Shown: piece by piece, positions 11,249 through 21,783 of the stretch
Layout of the letters: each line of letters starts with the position of its first letter
Numbering within the stretch: position 1 is the first letter of the stretch
Assembly (NCBI GenBank): GCA_001600055.1
Contig: BCIV01000009.1
Span: forward strand, 62,001 to 126,000
Reading direction: 5' to 3'
DNA from: Filobasidium wieringae
Lineage: Eukaryota; Basidiomycota; Tremellomycetes; Filobasidiales; Filobasidiaceae
Length of the DNA: 64,000 nt
Notes under the pieces: generated by a model
Seen by the model: the letters and a program-made list of their open reading frames with translations, nothing else
What the model was told of the DNA's origin: nothing
Databases searched by the model: none
Made by a program: the position numbers and the translations under genes

Positions 11249-13000
11249 TCATTTTCGCTTGAAATCTTTCAACTCCCAAATGACGACTCTCCGATCTTTG
11301 CCCCCACTGACCAACCACTTCCCTACCTTTGCCTTCGGTCCCATTCCCAGATCATCCTCATCCTCATCCTCGTCCTCGTCTTCCACTTGTTTCGTTCCCT
11401 TTCGCTCCCGGTCCTCGTTCGAAGGGAGGGAAGGGAAACAGACCGTATGACAAGTGTCTCGATGATAATCCAAGATCCCCAAAGGCGTCCCTCGTTTCGT
11501 ACTAAACAACCTGATCCTACGTGATTGAAATGACAAGGTCAAAAATAAATCCGCTTCCCGAAAGATGATAACGATGGAACAGGAACTGACTTGCCATCCC
11601 AACCCGCAACAACGACGACCTTTCCGTCCGAGCTAACGCTCACGTCGGAGTTTCCAATCTGCTTCGTATTGAATTTCACAACCCTTTCTTCTCCTTCCTA
11701 AAATAAAGAACCCCAGGAGAAAAAGGAGAAAAGAAGAGAAATCATCAGCTGACGAACATCCGGAGGGAAGGCTATCTATCATGATAACAAGCTCAAGAAG
11801 GAAAGATGAGGACGTACTTTCGAGCGAATACGGTACCGTATCAAAAAATGATCGGCCGAGACGGTCCACAAGAAATCCTTTGTCGGGGAGACGGTCATGC
11901 TCATAACTATTCGCGAACAATCATTTGTCTCAATCTTCCCTTGCTTCCATCACGCTCGGAGGGGAGGACGACTTACTAGCTTCATTGTGAACCTTTTCTC
12001 TCCACTTCAAATCCCACGCTCCTAAACCTCCTGAATCTGAGATGGAGGAGAGGGAAAGGGATGTGATCCCCCATACTTCCACTCGGCCATCTTCGAACGC
12101 TATGCCCATTTCAATCTCTTCTTCCCCGTTTTTCTCTCCATTTACGTCTCCCTCGTCCCCTTCGCTGCCAGTCATCCAAAGTGCACAACCCATGACCAAC
12201 GCCCTCCGCCCTTCTTCCCTCTGCTCCGGAGTCCGTATAACCGGAATCTCCCCCGAACCGGTAGTATCTGGGTCAGAGATAGACCTCCCGATCCTAACGA
12301 GACTAGGGAGATGGTATAGATCGATAGACTCCGCTTCTACTAGAGAAGGAACGGCTAGGAGTCCTTGTGCATCGTCATCTGATGAGTGAAGGGGGTTTGA
12401 CTGGGTGGAGCGGGATGGAAGACGGAGGTGGAATGAGGAAGGGAGTTGGAGGATGGACATTTTACAAAAGTTGAGCGAGTTGGAAGGGAAGGAATATTTT
12501 ATACGGGGTGGTGGGAGAAGGGCGGTAAGGGTTGAGGTTGAGGTCGAGTTCGAGTTTGGGTTTGGGTTCGGATTTGAGGTTAAGTGGGTAATCAACTCCG
12601 ACACAGCTGGATTTGAAGGAGATGGAGGTGGTCCTTCTCTTGAAGCGGATGGATCGGAGTCGATGGTGGAGGATAAAGGAACATGAAAGTGGATCCCATT
12701 ATCTCTTCCTTGACTTTACTTCCGCCGTCAAGACTCAAAATCAACCACCATTTCACTGTCATTGACGTTGCGCTCTCTATATTCCAAGACTCACCTAATC
12801 AGTCCTCCTTGCCATTCCCCCAGAGCCAAAACCCCACCATCATGCGCTTTCCAGGAAGAAACGACCCGTCTCGCTCTTGTATCCGTTATCGAGATGTTCC
12901 CTTGCTCATCACCCGAGTATAGTAGAGAGTTATCGGCGGAAAAAGCGATGTGATGTAGAGGAGCTGGATGCGATCTTATGACTTGAAGGGGCGATGGCAT
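11249..13000 (-). CDS. ASA1: ASTRA-associated protein 1 (WD40; GNB1L-like)
   Basis: Asa1/GNB1L proteins are WD40 propellers associated with the ASTRA/TTT machinery that matures PIKK kinases. The start is the ATG at 13000 (MPSPLQVIRSHPAPLHHIAF); the longer open frame upstream lacks an ATG. The first blade reads LLYSGDEQGNISITDTRAR and is followed by the family-typical SWKAHDGGVLALGEW. Later exons include a loop rich in acidic residues and serine, and the final blade is GKWLVSGGKDRRVVIWELKD, ending FKRK before the stop at 11249-11251. A Glu/Asp repeat (EDEDEDEDEDD) precedes the last blade. Intron boundaries in the middle (11600-12000) are only approximate. It shares a divergent promoter with the RPC5 gene. 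Another propeller protein is possible, but the first blade matches ASA1/GNB1L well. Confidence 0.75.
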
Positions 13001-13269
13001 CTTTGTATATTGGTCGGGTCTACTTTCCAGGATCAAAGATCTCAAAGACGAATGAAAAGGTGGAAAGAGCTGAGATCTGAGCAGGAAAGGTTGTTTACGA
13101 TGTCATCAGAATGCATAGTTCGATAACGAATACGCAGTATCGCTTGCATGCGTTCTCACTTTTATATCGACCTCCTCTACTTGGAACTTCCAAAACCTTG
13201 ACCCCTCTTCGACCTCGGATTCCCTCATCTCGCCTCATCCTCCTCTCCCTACTCCCTCCTTCCCTGTCC

Positions 13270-15290
13270 ATGCAAACCTCAGAAAAATCTACTGACAGCA
13301 ATTTAATCCCAAAACCAACCACTCCAATCCCATCAACACCAACACATAACCGACATCAGACACTTCCAACAACTCCTCAATCACAATACATCTGGCGTTG
13401 CAAGTGTTGCAATTCCACTCATCCCCATACCCCCTCTTCCGGTAGTAAGAACCGTACCCCTGGTGGAGGAAGAAAAACCCCAAAGACCCCGTCAAGGTTC
13501 GCCAATCATCTGAACAGTACAGGGGGGATCGATTCTCCTTCCCGACAACTTCAACAACTTCAACGTAAAACTCCCGGGAAACTCAAGGTTGTTCGATCAC
13601 TTGAGACCGATTCGCTTGTTCCTCCGAAACCCCTCACGTTCGATAGAGAAGCGAGGGATATCGTCAAGGCCGCTAGTCCACCTAGGAGATTAGTAGCGAG
13701 TGATCAAGATAGGGAGGAAGAATTTGTTAGACCTGTCCTTGGACTTGCTCAGCAAGAGCAAGAATTAGTCGAGGAAGTTAAAGTAAAGGACGAGACTGTG
13801 ATTGAGAACAAGACGGTTGAGATAGAGAAGATCCAGGAGAAAGAGAACTCGAGTGAGACACGACCTGCAGAGAAAATCGTTCAGGAGATCGTTACGGACA
13901 ACAAGATCGATATTCCTCTCGAACCCGCAAAGACCGACACGCTGCCGCCAGAAACCATCCATAAAGATATAACTTCATCAACTACCACTTCCCAACAACC
14001 ACAACTAACAATGGAAATGCAGGTCGATTCCCCCCCACCCCCAGCCGGTCCATCCACATCCACCCTCCCCTCCCCTCCACCCCCAACTTCATCCCCTTCC
14101 AACCTTTCCCCGGAGATAATCGCCGCCCTCCTCGCTTCCGATTCAGAGGACGAGATCTCCCAAACCCTTCCGATCTACCTAACATCCTCCCAAACCCCAC
14201 ACATCCAACTCTTCCAATTTCCCCTATCCCATCAACCCGTCCGTCTCCCTCCCCACGCCGCAAGTCAGGGGGAACGAATCACGGCCCGAATGAAAGAAGC
14301 TGTGGATCGGTTTGAATTGGAAATCCCTGTTGATACGCGGGAAGAGGTTTGGGATGAAGAGAAAGCGGGGGAGATGGGATTTAGGGAAGAGGATGAGAGG
14401 AGGGTCAAGGGGAAGAGGGAGAGGGAGGCTTGGGGTTTGAAGATGCGCTTGAGGAGCGAGGAGGTCCCTTGGATCACTGGGTATTGGATGGGGATGATAC
14501 AGGAGAGTGAGTTTAGGGGTTCTGTTCGTTTGTCCCGAATCACCTCATCTGATATCCTTGGTTTTGGTTTCGGTTTCGTCCATGAAAAGACGCACTGCAT
14601 ATCCATCCCGTCTCCAAGCTATTCCAACTTCGACCTTCCCTCGCTTACTTGGACGAGATCGATAATAAAAAGAAGAACGATGAGGCGAGGAAGAAGAAGG
14701 GGGATGATGACGATGATGACGATATGGATGATGATGAAGATGCCAACGCCGCGGCAGGAGGATCAAAGACGAAAGATAAGAAACCTACTCAGGGGGAATT
14801 GAAAAGCGTTTCCGTACGTCCTTCCCTCTCTCGCTCTCAATCCATTTGACTGATCCTTCTGTACCTTCTTCCCACTCTTCCACCCTCTCCAGGTCCAACT
14901 TCTCAATTCGGGCGAATCTATCCTAGAAAAAACTCAAACCAGACGGACGACCAAGATGGGTACGAACGGTACGATCGGTCTGACTTCACAGATCCGAACT
15001 AGGATCGTCACTGGGTTGAAAAAGGAGGCGGAAGATGATTGGGTCCGATGGAATTGGGTCGATAACGACGTACGTATCTGGACGGGACTTTGAACCTTTC
15101 AAACTAAATCATAAGACGGGATGGATACTGATTGGATTCGTTTGCATGGGGTTAGATGGATCATATATCGGAATTACTGGATAAATTAGTCGTACCTCCG
15201 GAAGAAAGAAGTGTTCTGCAATGCACCACGCAACCGCTCGATCTGATCTCGAACAGTAATATAGGGGATGGAGCTGTTTTGCCCCACTAG
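13270..15290 (+). CDS. RPC37: RNA polymerase III subunit RPC5/Rpc37, with a long N-terminal extension
   Basis: The C-terminal 300 or so residues match RPC5 (human POLR3E, yeast Rpc37), which dimerises with Rpc53 and acts in Pol III termination and reinitiation. Landmarks are the N-terminal dimerisation strand (LPIYLTSSQTPHIQLFQFPL), MRLRSEEVP..TGYWMGMIQ, then across the intron at 14507-14589 NALHIHPVSKLFQLRPSLAY and LDEIDNKKKND, then WVRWNWVDND. The stop is at 15288-15290. The introns near 14507, 14815 and 15070 keep the frame exactly. Upstream, the frame stays open for about 247 more codons from an ATG at 13270: a Cys-rich start (YIWRCKCCNSTHPHT) followed by basic and then Glu-rich disordered sequence. 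A good internal start is at 14011 (MEMQVDSPPP), just before the conserved core. Which start is used, and whether the upstream part is a separate gene, is unresolved. Confidence 0.82.
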
Positions 15291-15724
15291 AGGGGAGGAG
15301 ATTGCTGTGAATTGAAGACCGGACGAGATGCAGATGTCTTCTATCATTTCTGTTTCCGTATCCTTCTTCTTCTTCGTCATCGTTCCCGTTTCTCTCTATC
15401 TACTCCTTTCGTCCTCGTTGCCTCTAACCTGTTCACCTGTTCCTGCTATCTCGTCCATATGAATGGTGCTTGCCGCTTTCGCTGCAGCTACTTTCTGATC
15501 CTCTTTTAACAGTCCTTCCCAACGTCTCCCATCCCCTATCCCCTACATCTGAAATCACTTTCAACTCCTGACCATCCTCTGAGGTTCATTCTCGTTTTAT
15601 CGCTTACAAGGCGAGATTTTCGAGGTTGATGACGAGCAGGTACATACGAACGGAAACTTGCGGGAAGAGAATATGGGAAAGAAAAGCTAAAGCAATCTGA
15701 GGATCGCTCTCTGCAGAAATCCCT
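15291..15724. other. Intergenic between convergent genes
   Basis: These 434 bp are pyrimidine-rich and hold the RPC5 3' untranslated region and probably the 3' end of the minus-strand repeat ORF. No gene, repeat or RNA is recognised. Confidence 0.4.
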
Positions 15725-16339
15725 TCAGAAAGAAAAGTAAGGAGTGGACGCAGTCAGGTTGCAGCAATAAACGGGAGCTTGATCCGCTTCTTCTCCTTCG
15801 TAATCAACCTCCCTCGGCTCACTAGCTCGATCCGCTTCTTCTCCCTCGTAATCAACCTCCCTCGGCTCACTAGCTTGACCCCAATCCGCCTCTCCAGGAC
15901 CCGCTTCTTCTCCCTCCCCAGGCTCACTAGCTTGGACCCGACCCGCCTCTCTAGGCTCACTAGCTTGGAACCGATCCGCCTCTTTAGGCTTACTAGCTTG
16001 AGACGTCACTTCTGCCAGCTTCGACCGGGCCTTAGCATTCTTTTTACGCTGATTCCTCTTCTTTGAGCTTCTCTTGCGGATTTCTGCGACCTGTTTTTCA
16101 GCTTGAAGCGACTTGGCTATCACTTTCGTGGTAGCTATAGAGGGCACGAAACGTTTAGGCGTGTTGATTCGTGTCTTAAGTATTGTTCGATCGACTCGGA
16201 CTATGTTACTGTATGACAGTCCAGAGCTTAAGCTTGACGCCAGCTCGTTGTCCCTCGCATGAAACAGTGAGTCTTGTCGGTTTGCATCAGCGATGCGAAC
16301 TGTCTGAGCAGAGGGGCAACGTGTGGCAATTTCAAGTCG
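15725..16339 (-). CDS. Uncharacterised repeat-containing ORF, 5' end unresolved
   Basis: The frame is open for about 204 codons from an in-frame stop at 16340-16342 down to TGA at 15725-15727 and contains no ATG, so a real gene would need an upstream exon; CTCAG near 16308 is a possible acceptor. The centre is very basic (IRKRSSKKRNQRKKNAKARS), suggesting nuclear or nucleolar targeting or RNA binding. The C-terminal half is an acidic repeat: two perfect-to-near-perfect 16-residue units (ASEPREVDYEGEEADR), preceded by four shorter degenerate units beginning ASEP or ASKP. I do not recognise a family. The repeat keeps the frame across all units, which argues for coding. Confidence 0.45.
   Translation of the reverse strand, partial: RLEIATRCPSAQTVRIADANRQDSLFHARDNELASSLSSGLSYSNIVRVDRTILKTRINTPKRFVPSIATTKVIAKSLQAEKQVAEIRKRSSKKRNQRKKNAKARSKLAEVTSQASKPKEADRFQASEPREAGRVQASEPGEGEEAGPGEADWGQASEPREVDYEGEEADRASEPREVDYEGEEADQAPVYCCNLTASTPYFSF
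15779..15990. repeat. 48-bp coding tandem repeat plus degenerate units
   Basis: Two adjacent 48-bp copies begin at 15781 and 15829 and differ at very few bases. Shorter degenerate copies built on the core GGCTCACTAGCTTGGA follow to about 15990. The unit is a multiple of three and encodes the acidic repeat of the minus-strand ORF. Confidence 0.8.
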
Positions 16340-16633
16340 TTACGTCTTGCATCTGGAAGTTGGTAGATCTTGAGGAAGGGAATGGCATACGCAATGTAGA
16401 TGAGCCGATACCTCGTACCGTGCAACGGTTCGTCCTCTCGGGCTGCAAGGCTCGAGAAAAACGAGACCAAAGGGTTTCTTTAAAGACGGTTATGATACCG
16501 AAGTCCCCAGTATCGTAAATTTAAGAGTTTCATATCCATGCTCGTCCCGCTCCGCTATTACACCGAACAAACGTCCCATCTCCTTCTTTCCAGCGATCGC
16601 CTCTAATTCCCGTATCTTCTTCTATAGCGGGGT

Positions 16634-17266
16634 TTAATGAGGTCCACCGAAGGCTTGGCCGAGTTCTGGCCCGATAGGGATCCACTGGTCGGGCGATGGG
16701 GTTACTTGGAGGGGTTCGTGGCTGGTAGAGTTGACAAATGAGTCAGGGGAAGGGAGAGGAATCGCAGGAAAGGAAAGGTAGGAAGAGAAAGAGGAAAGAC
16801 AGATCGGACGATAAGATCAGCATACAAGATCCATAACACGATCGAAATCCATCTCAGACTCACGCCTTCCATTCCAACATCTTCGCCGCCAACTTCAACT
16901 CATCCTCCGCCTTTTCGATGACCTGTTCGATCATCCCCTCATCCAACTCCTTCTCCACCGCAGCCACGTTGTTTTCCGCCCTCTGAATCACTCCCGTTCG
17001 GTGAGAGATGATCGCTTCGGTCGCTTGACGGTAGACGCTCTCGGCGGGGAGTTGAGAGATTATGGAGCTGGTGGATTTGTAGGTTTGGAGGAGATGGGGA
17101 AGAGGAGTAGGGTGGACTGCGAGACCGGTAATACCGGTGCTCACTCGGTGAGGCCTGTAGTTCAGTTTTCAAGATTAGCTAAACCCACCCAGGTCTCGGA
17201 GCCCGGAAAAAAAAGGGACGGGACATACTGGAGAGCACTGAGAAGAGTTCTAGATGATCGGAACAT
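16634..17266 (-). CDS. NDUFA5: NADH:ubiquinone oxidoreductase subunit NDUFA5 (complex I)
   Basis: NDUFA5 (29.9 kDa subunit in fungi) is an accessory subunit of the matrix arm of complex I. Three exons encode about 140 residues. Exon 1 is MFRSSRTLLSALQ; exon 2 has the family signature PHRVSTGITGLAVHPTPLPH, then ESVYRQATEAIISHRTGVIQ and a helical stretch rich in Glu; exon 3 reads HEPLQVTPSPDQWIPIGPEL and ends GGPH before TAA at 16634-16636. The ATG at 17266 and the two introns (near 17160-17230 and 16695-16860) keep the frame. Presence of complex I fits an aerobic, non-saccharomycete fungus. Confidence 0.92.
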
Positions 17267-18350
17267 GATAAAGTCGAAGTTTTGGGTGAGAAATGGAGAA
17301 TGCAAATGAGGTAAAGGAATCGATGAGAGTGAAGTTGATCATGTTCACCCTGTTCGATGCGAGTGAATCGAATAAATCGAGTCGCACCGCGGGTCTCGCG
17401 TTGCGAGATCTATTAGATCCAATCAAGGAGAATCCATCACCTAACGGCTCCTGAGCCGTCGTTCTACATTCCGACGTCAATTTGAGCGAGCAGGAACGAA
17501 CCGAAACAAACGGATGACCTGTGCTCAAATCTAGATTCCCTGCCAAAGAGAACCTGATACTGCCTGGCCAGGAGGGAAACATAACCACGCATTGCATTTG
17601 CCCCTTACGCGATACAGCACGATGATGCGTGACCTCATTCGTACGAGCTGATCGTCAACTTTATATGAGCGAGCGCTGCTATTACCGTTTGGCTGGCAAG
17701 TTTCGGTTTGAGCAAGCATGTGCAATATAGCATAGGAATTGAGCATTTCTACAAGTATAACCTCGGGAGCACATGTCGCATTGCCTCGCATATGGTCTCG
17801 GGCTAAATCACCTTTGGTATAGTGATTGTGACGTAACGGCCAAATGTTGATGAAGAGGGCACATCATGCCACATTGAACACCCTCATATGCTTATGACTT
17901 ATGACTTGTGATCATTCTCGACTTTGTCGCTGTCGATCTTGAAGATCACGATGCTCTAGCTCTAGCGCGTCCCGATTGCTAAAGTGTAGTCGCTGTCCGT
18001 AAAATAAGCTGAAACCGCCATACCTCAGTCGCCTTCACTGCGTTGAAGATCCTAATACCTAGATATGACCAGCCCAACCGATTAAATCACTCATAGGAAC
18101 TTGCCCGATCGTTCACGTCAATCGTCTCCCCAGAAAAGAGTACTTGACTAAAGACGGCGGCGGTGCAAAAGGGTGTTGAAGCACCTTCTAACCGAGTGAA
18201 CCTGACATTTAGATTGATTGTTTCAGTTGAATCTACAATCTCTAATCTCCCGTTCAATCGGTCCATCGATCTCCCTCTCTCTCATATGTTCACAAATATC
18301 TTGACGTCTTGCTGCCCGACAAAACCTGTTCTCCTCGACCTCTTGCCCAG
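17267..18350. other. Intergenic: NDUFA5 and SGF29 upstream regions
   Basis: This 1.1-kb stretch lies between divergent genes and must contain both promoters. Several short ORFs lack coding character. I find no tRNA, repeat or recognisable RNA in it. Confidence 0.45.
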
Positions 18351-19428
18351 ATGTCTACCAGACAAGAAGATCCAACAACGATCTTCCACCGATTATTAAA
18401 GACCCTACACGAGCTTCCTCCGACTTCAGCTCCTGATCAACTCGAGAGACTTACCAAGCTGTACCCGACGTTAGGTTCGGATGATATCAAGACGGAAAAG
18501 GACTTGATCAGACGGGAGAGGATCATGAGGGAGTTCGAGGAGGAGAGGGAGAGGAGCGAGTTACAGAGTCGGTCAGTCGTAGGGTTGAAGGTAGAGAGGT
18601 TCTGCATCTGGAAGCTGATTCCTTTGTTTCTGCTCCGCAATTGATTATGCATGTGATAGACTGTATCAACAAGCTCAAGATCAGCTCGATCTTCTTATCC
18701 AAAGTACCAGACGACCCCTTTCCCCCGCTCCCCTCTCGAACCCCTCCAAACGAACGAAACCGAGACAACCTTCCGAAATCCCTGCCCGGAATTCCCCTGC
18801 CCTTCCCTCGGATCTGTACGGGTCACAACTCCCTCTTGAACCGGGTAGAAAGGTCGCTTTTAGACAAAAGATGGAGGGGCCTAGGGATGGGACGGAGACG
18901 GGTTGGATCCTTGCGGAAGTCAAGGGGATGTTGGGCGGGGATAGGTATCGTTATGAAGTCGTCGATGTCGATGCCGATTCCGGGTGAGCAAATCAGTCTC
19001 TCCTTGTCCATCTTCAAAAGAATCTAGACCGGAACTAAATTCTCTACCCCACAGAGTCAAAGAAGTGTTCAAGACGACACTCAAATCGCTCATCCCCCTA
19101 TCGAACCCCTCCGCCCCTCTCTCCTCCGAATCCCACCCCTCCCGGTATCCAGAATACCCACCGGGTCATAAGATCGCCGCCATCTACCCCGGTACGAGTT
19201 GTTTCTATCGAGGCACGGTCTTCCGGAGTCCAGTACCCGTTCAGGGGGGACAGGGGCAGGGGGGGAAGAAGGGGAAATACGTGATCGTTTTCGAAGAGGA
19301 TGGAGGGAGTCAGACCGAGGTGGAGTTCGAGTTGGTATTGGACGTGAGTCGGCTCCTGTATGAACACCTCCTCTCGATAGTTCTCTTACTGATACAACTG
19401 AAACCTACAGGGCCGACAATTCAGGTGA
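18351..19428 (+). CDS. SGF29: SAGA-associated factor SGF29 (tandem Tudor)
   Basis: Sgf29 is a reader of H3K4 methylation within the histone acetyltransferase module of SAGA. The protein starts at 18351 (MSTRQEDPTTIFHRLLKTLH) with a helical N-terminal region (DLIRRERIMREFEEERERSE). The tandem Tudor domain follows: VAFRQ, GWILAEVKGMLGGDRYRYEV, VDVDADSG, TLKSLIPLS, then GHKIAAIYPGTSCFYRGTVF and KYVIVFEEDGG, with the aromatic residues of the methyl-lysine pocket in place. The last intron (near 19343-19410) leaves a five-residue final exon, GRQFR, and stop at 19426-19428. A run of Gly/Gln sits inside the second Tudor fold. About 250 residues, close to the yeast protein (259). Confidence 0.9.
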
Positions 19429-21271
19429 AACCCCTCCGGTCCGTCGATCGGATTGAAAGGTTCATAAGAGGGGATCGAAACGACTGTATCCATAGAATCA
19501 ACGAGGTTTTGTACATGGCATGAATGGTCGGTTGTAAGGTTATGTCAAGATTATCATCGGAACCTGATCATACAGGGTGGTACCCTTCGAACGAGTCTGA
19601 ACGGGATCCTCGTCGTCGGACGGAACGAGCCCCTCGACTATGGGGATTCATAGACGTCCCAATCGTCACGTCCCTTCTATCGTTTCGTTTCTTCCCTTGT
19701 GTGGGTCCTGCAGTGTTTGCAAAAGAAGAAGGGAACGCGCTTGATTCCTGCCGAGCGGATGACGGGTCAAGATCTTCCAACCAGTGCCCTCGACGATGAC
19801 TTTGTCTTACCGCGCATCTCGACATTCCAGCCCGGTACTCAGCTTGATGGACGATCGGATTCCGTATGATCGGTCTGTTTATCGTCATACCTTCGATCAG
19901 TCATCCTCGTCAAGCCGGAAGATGACCTAAAAGGTCATCCTTTGACGGTCAAAAGCAGAGAAAAGCGTGGGAGTTTTAGGATCATGATCACGTCACATCG
20001 TCACACCGTCAAACCATCATACCGTCAGGATCGTCACTCCCCTAAGTCCCCAACCTAAATAGGGCTTCCTCGATCAATCTTATATCCAAGGTGGATCCAA
20101 ATCCTCGGTCCTGTTGGCCATCCAGGAAGAGATCATGGAATCCACCGGCCCATTTGCGGTTAGTTCCAGATCAGGATCCATCACAGTCGACCCGACACGG
20201 TGTTCAGAATTCCCTTGGACGTTCTCTCAGCGACAGACATTTGGTGGATATGATAACAGATAACAGAGGGTTTGATCGGAATTGGTACGATTGATCGTGG
20301 ATAGGATCCGAACCCGAACCCGAGCCCCTCGACGAGGCGACGAGGCGACGAGGTTCGGGTCTCAATCTCAGGGTCTAGAGGTTGTAGCGCGATCCGAACG
20401 TCTACGATTGGACGCATCATCACCAATAATGATAGCTGAGTGACCAGTTCTAGTGACCTTAGACCCGGGGTGTTGATGGATTAAGATCTTCCGATCGATG
20501 CATTATCGTGGTTCACTCGGTCGTTGAGTTTCAGGGTTTATGGGTTTATGGATTCAAGGACTGGCGACTGGCGAATGGGATGAACGCGCGGGGTGAGTTC
20601 AGAGCATGTGAGAGGACGAGTTTCCTCCCTCTCCCTCTCTTGCTCGAGATAAGCTGGTCGATGGTGGATGGTCGATGGTAAGGACCACAAGTCCGGAGTC
20701 TAATCTATAAGCTTGATTTAGATACTAGATGGATGGTTTTGGGGATATATCGACCTGTCGCCTTTTCTAACGAGAATCACAAAGTGACGATTCCCGAGCT
20801 CTGGTCCTGTGATAGCAGAGGCAGAACCACCCGTCCCCCATTCCCTACCCCTAGTGAGAAATTTCATATTATACATGTCATACATCCGTTTTACTTTCAG
20901 ATCTCTGCGAGTACAGTTCGAGTTCAAAGATCAAAAACGACCACGATTACGAATATGACGGGTTCGAACTAGCGGGCTAGAGCGGCGGGAGTATAATGTC
21001 GGAAGTAAATGGGAAGAAGGGTCGGTCCCTACACCTCTTCAGTTCTCGATGTACAGGAGAGAGAACTGGATGTACTGGATGGAGTGAAGGTGTTACACCA
21101 TCGTCACTATCCCCCACACGCCCACTCGATGAAACTACTCAGTCCTCTTGCGACGGGATGGGAACGGTCCTGCCCGTCATCAATCACCAAGAAAGCGGCA
21201 CCCCTGTCGAACCCTGAAACCCTGTGTAGAACAAGTGAACCCGAACCTGATCGAAACAAACGGATCAAAGG

Positions 21272-21305
21272 GGTTCGACCCGTTCGACCCGTTTGACCTG
21301 TTTGA
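21272..21305. repeat. 9-bp tandem repeat (GTTCGACCC-like)
   Basis: Four degenerate copies of a GTTYGACCY unit stand head to tail. It is too short to classify and resembles only superficially a tRNA B box. Confidence 0.6.
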
Positions 21306-21742
21306 CAGTGAATCGATCATGGAGTTTCATGACGTTCCAGATCCTTTTCGTCCGAACCGAAGGGAGTGAATGTGTGTTTCAACGGTTGATGGAGCTGCGA
21401 TGGAGATCCGGTGATCGGTGATTGGTGGTGGTGATGGTGGTGATCAAGGGGAACGACGAGTTGGGATAAGCGATCAGATGTGATAGGAGAGGGAACATGA
21501 GAGGGTCGAGGTGTGCTTGGTACTGGACGTGGAGTATAATACCGGTCACAGGTGAGTACGAGTAGTCGAGTAAACTCTATCAAACCTGAACATCGTTCCT
21601 TTCTGATTCACCTCGTCCACCCTTTTTGTTCTCTCGTCGATACAAACAACAACAACGCATCTCCCTTTATCAATCATCACAAACCACTCCACTCTCCTCT
21701 CTCTCTTCAGTTGCAGGTCGACTTCCATCCCCATCCACACCT

Positions 21743-21768
21743 CGCACACCGCACACCGCACACCGCAC
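21743..21768. repeat. 7-bp tandem repeat (GCACACC) in the leader
   Basis: About three and a half copies of GCACACC end 15 bp before the ATG at 21784, so they probably lie in the 5' untranslated region. Confidence 0.6.
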
Positions 21769-21783
21769 ATCTCCCAACCCAAG

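Larger units (their letters stand above)
19429..21783. other. Long gene-poor region upstream of the CRIB-like gene
   Basis: In 2.36 kb I find no convincing gene. The largest ORFs are under 120 codons and show no known motif. It contains short tandem repeats at 20331-20353, 21272-21305 and 21743-21768. The right-hand part is probably promoter and a long 5' leader of the gene starting at 21784. Confidence 0.5.

Noticed and set aside
20945..20965. GGGTTCGAACT resembling a tRNA B box.
   Set aside because: There is no upstream A box and no stems.
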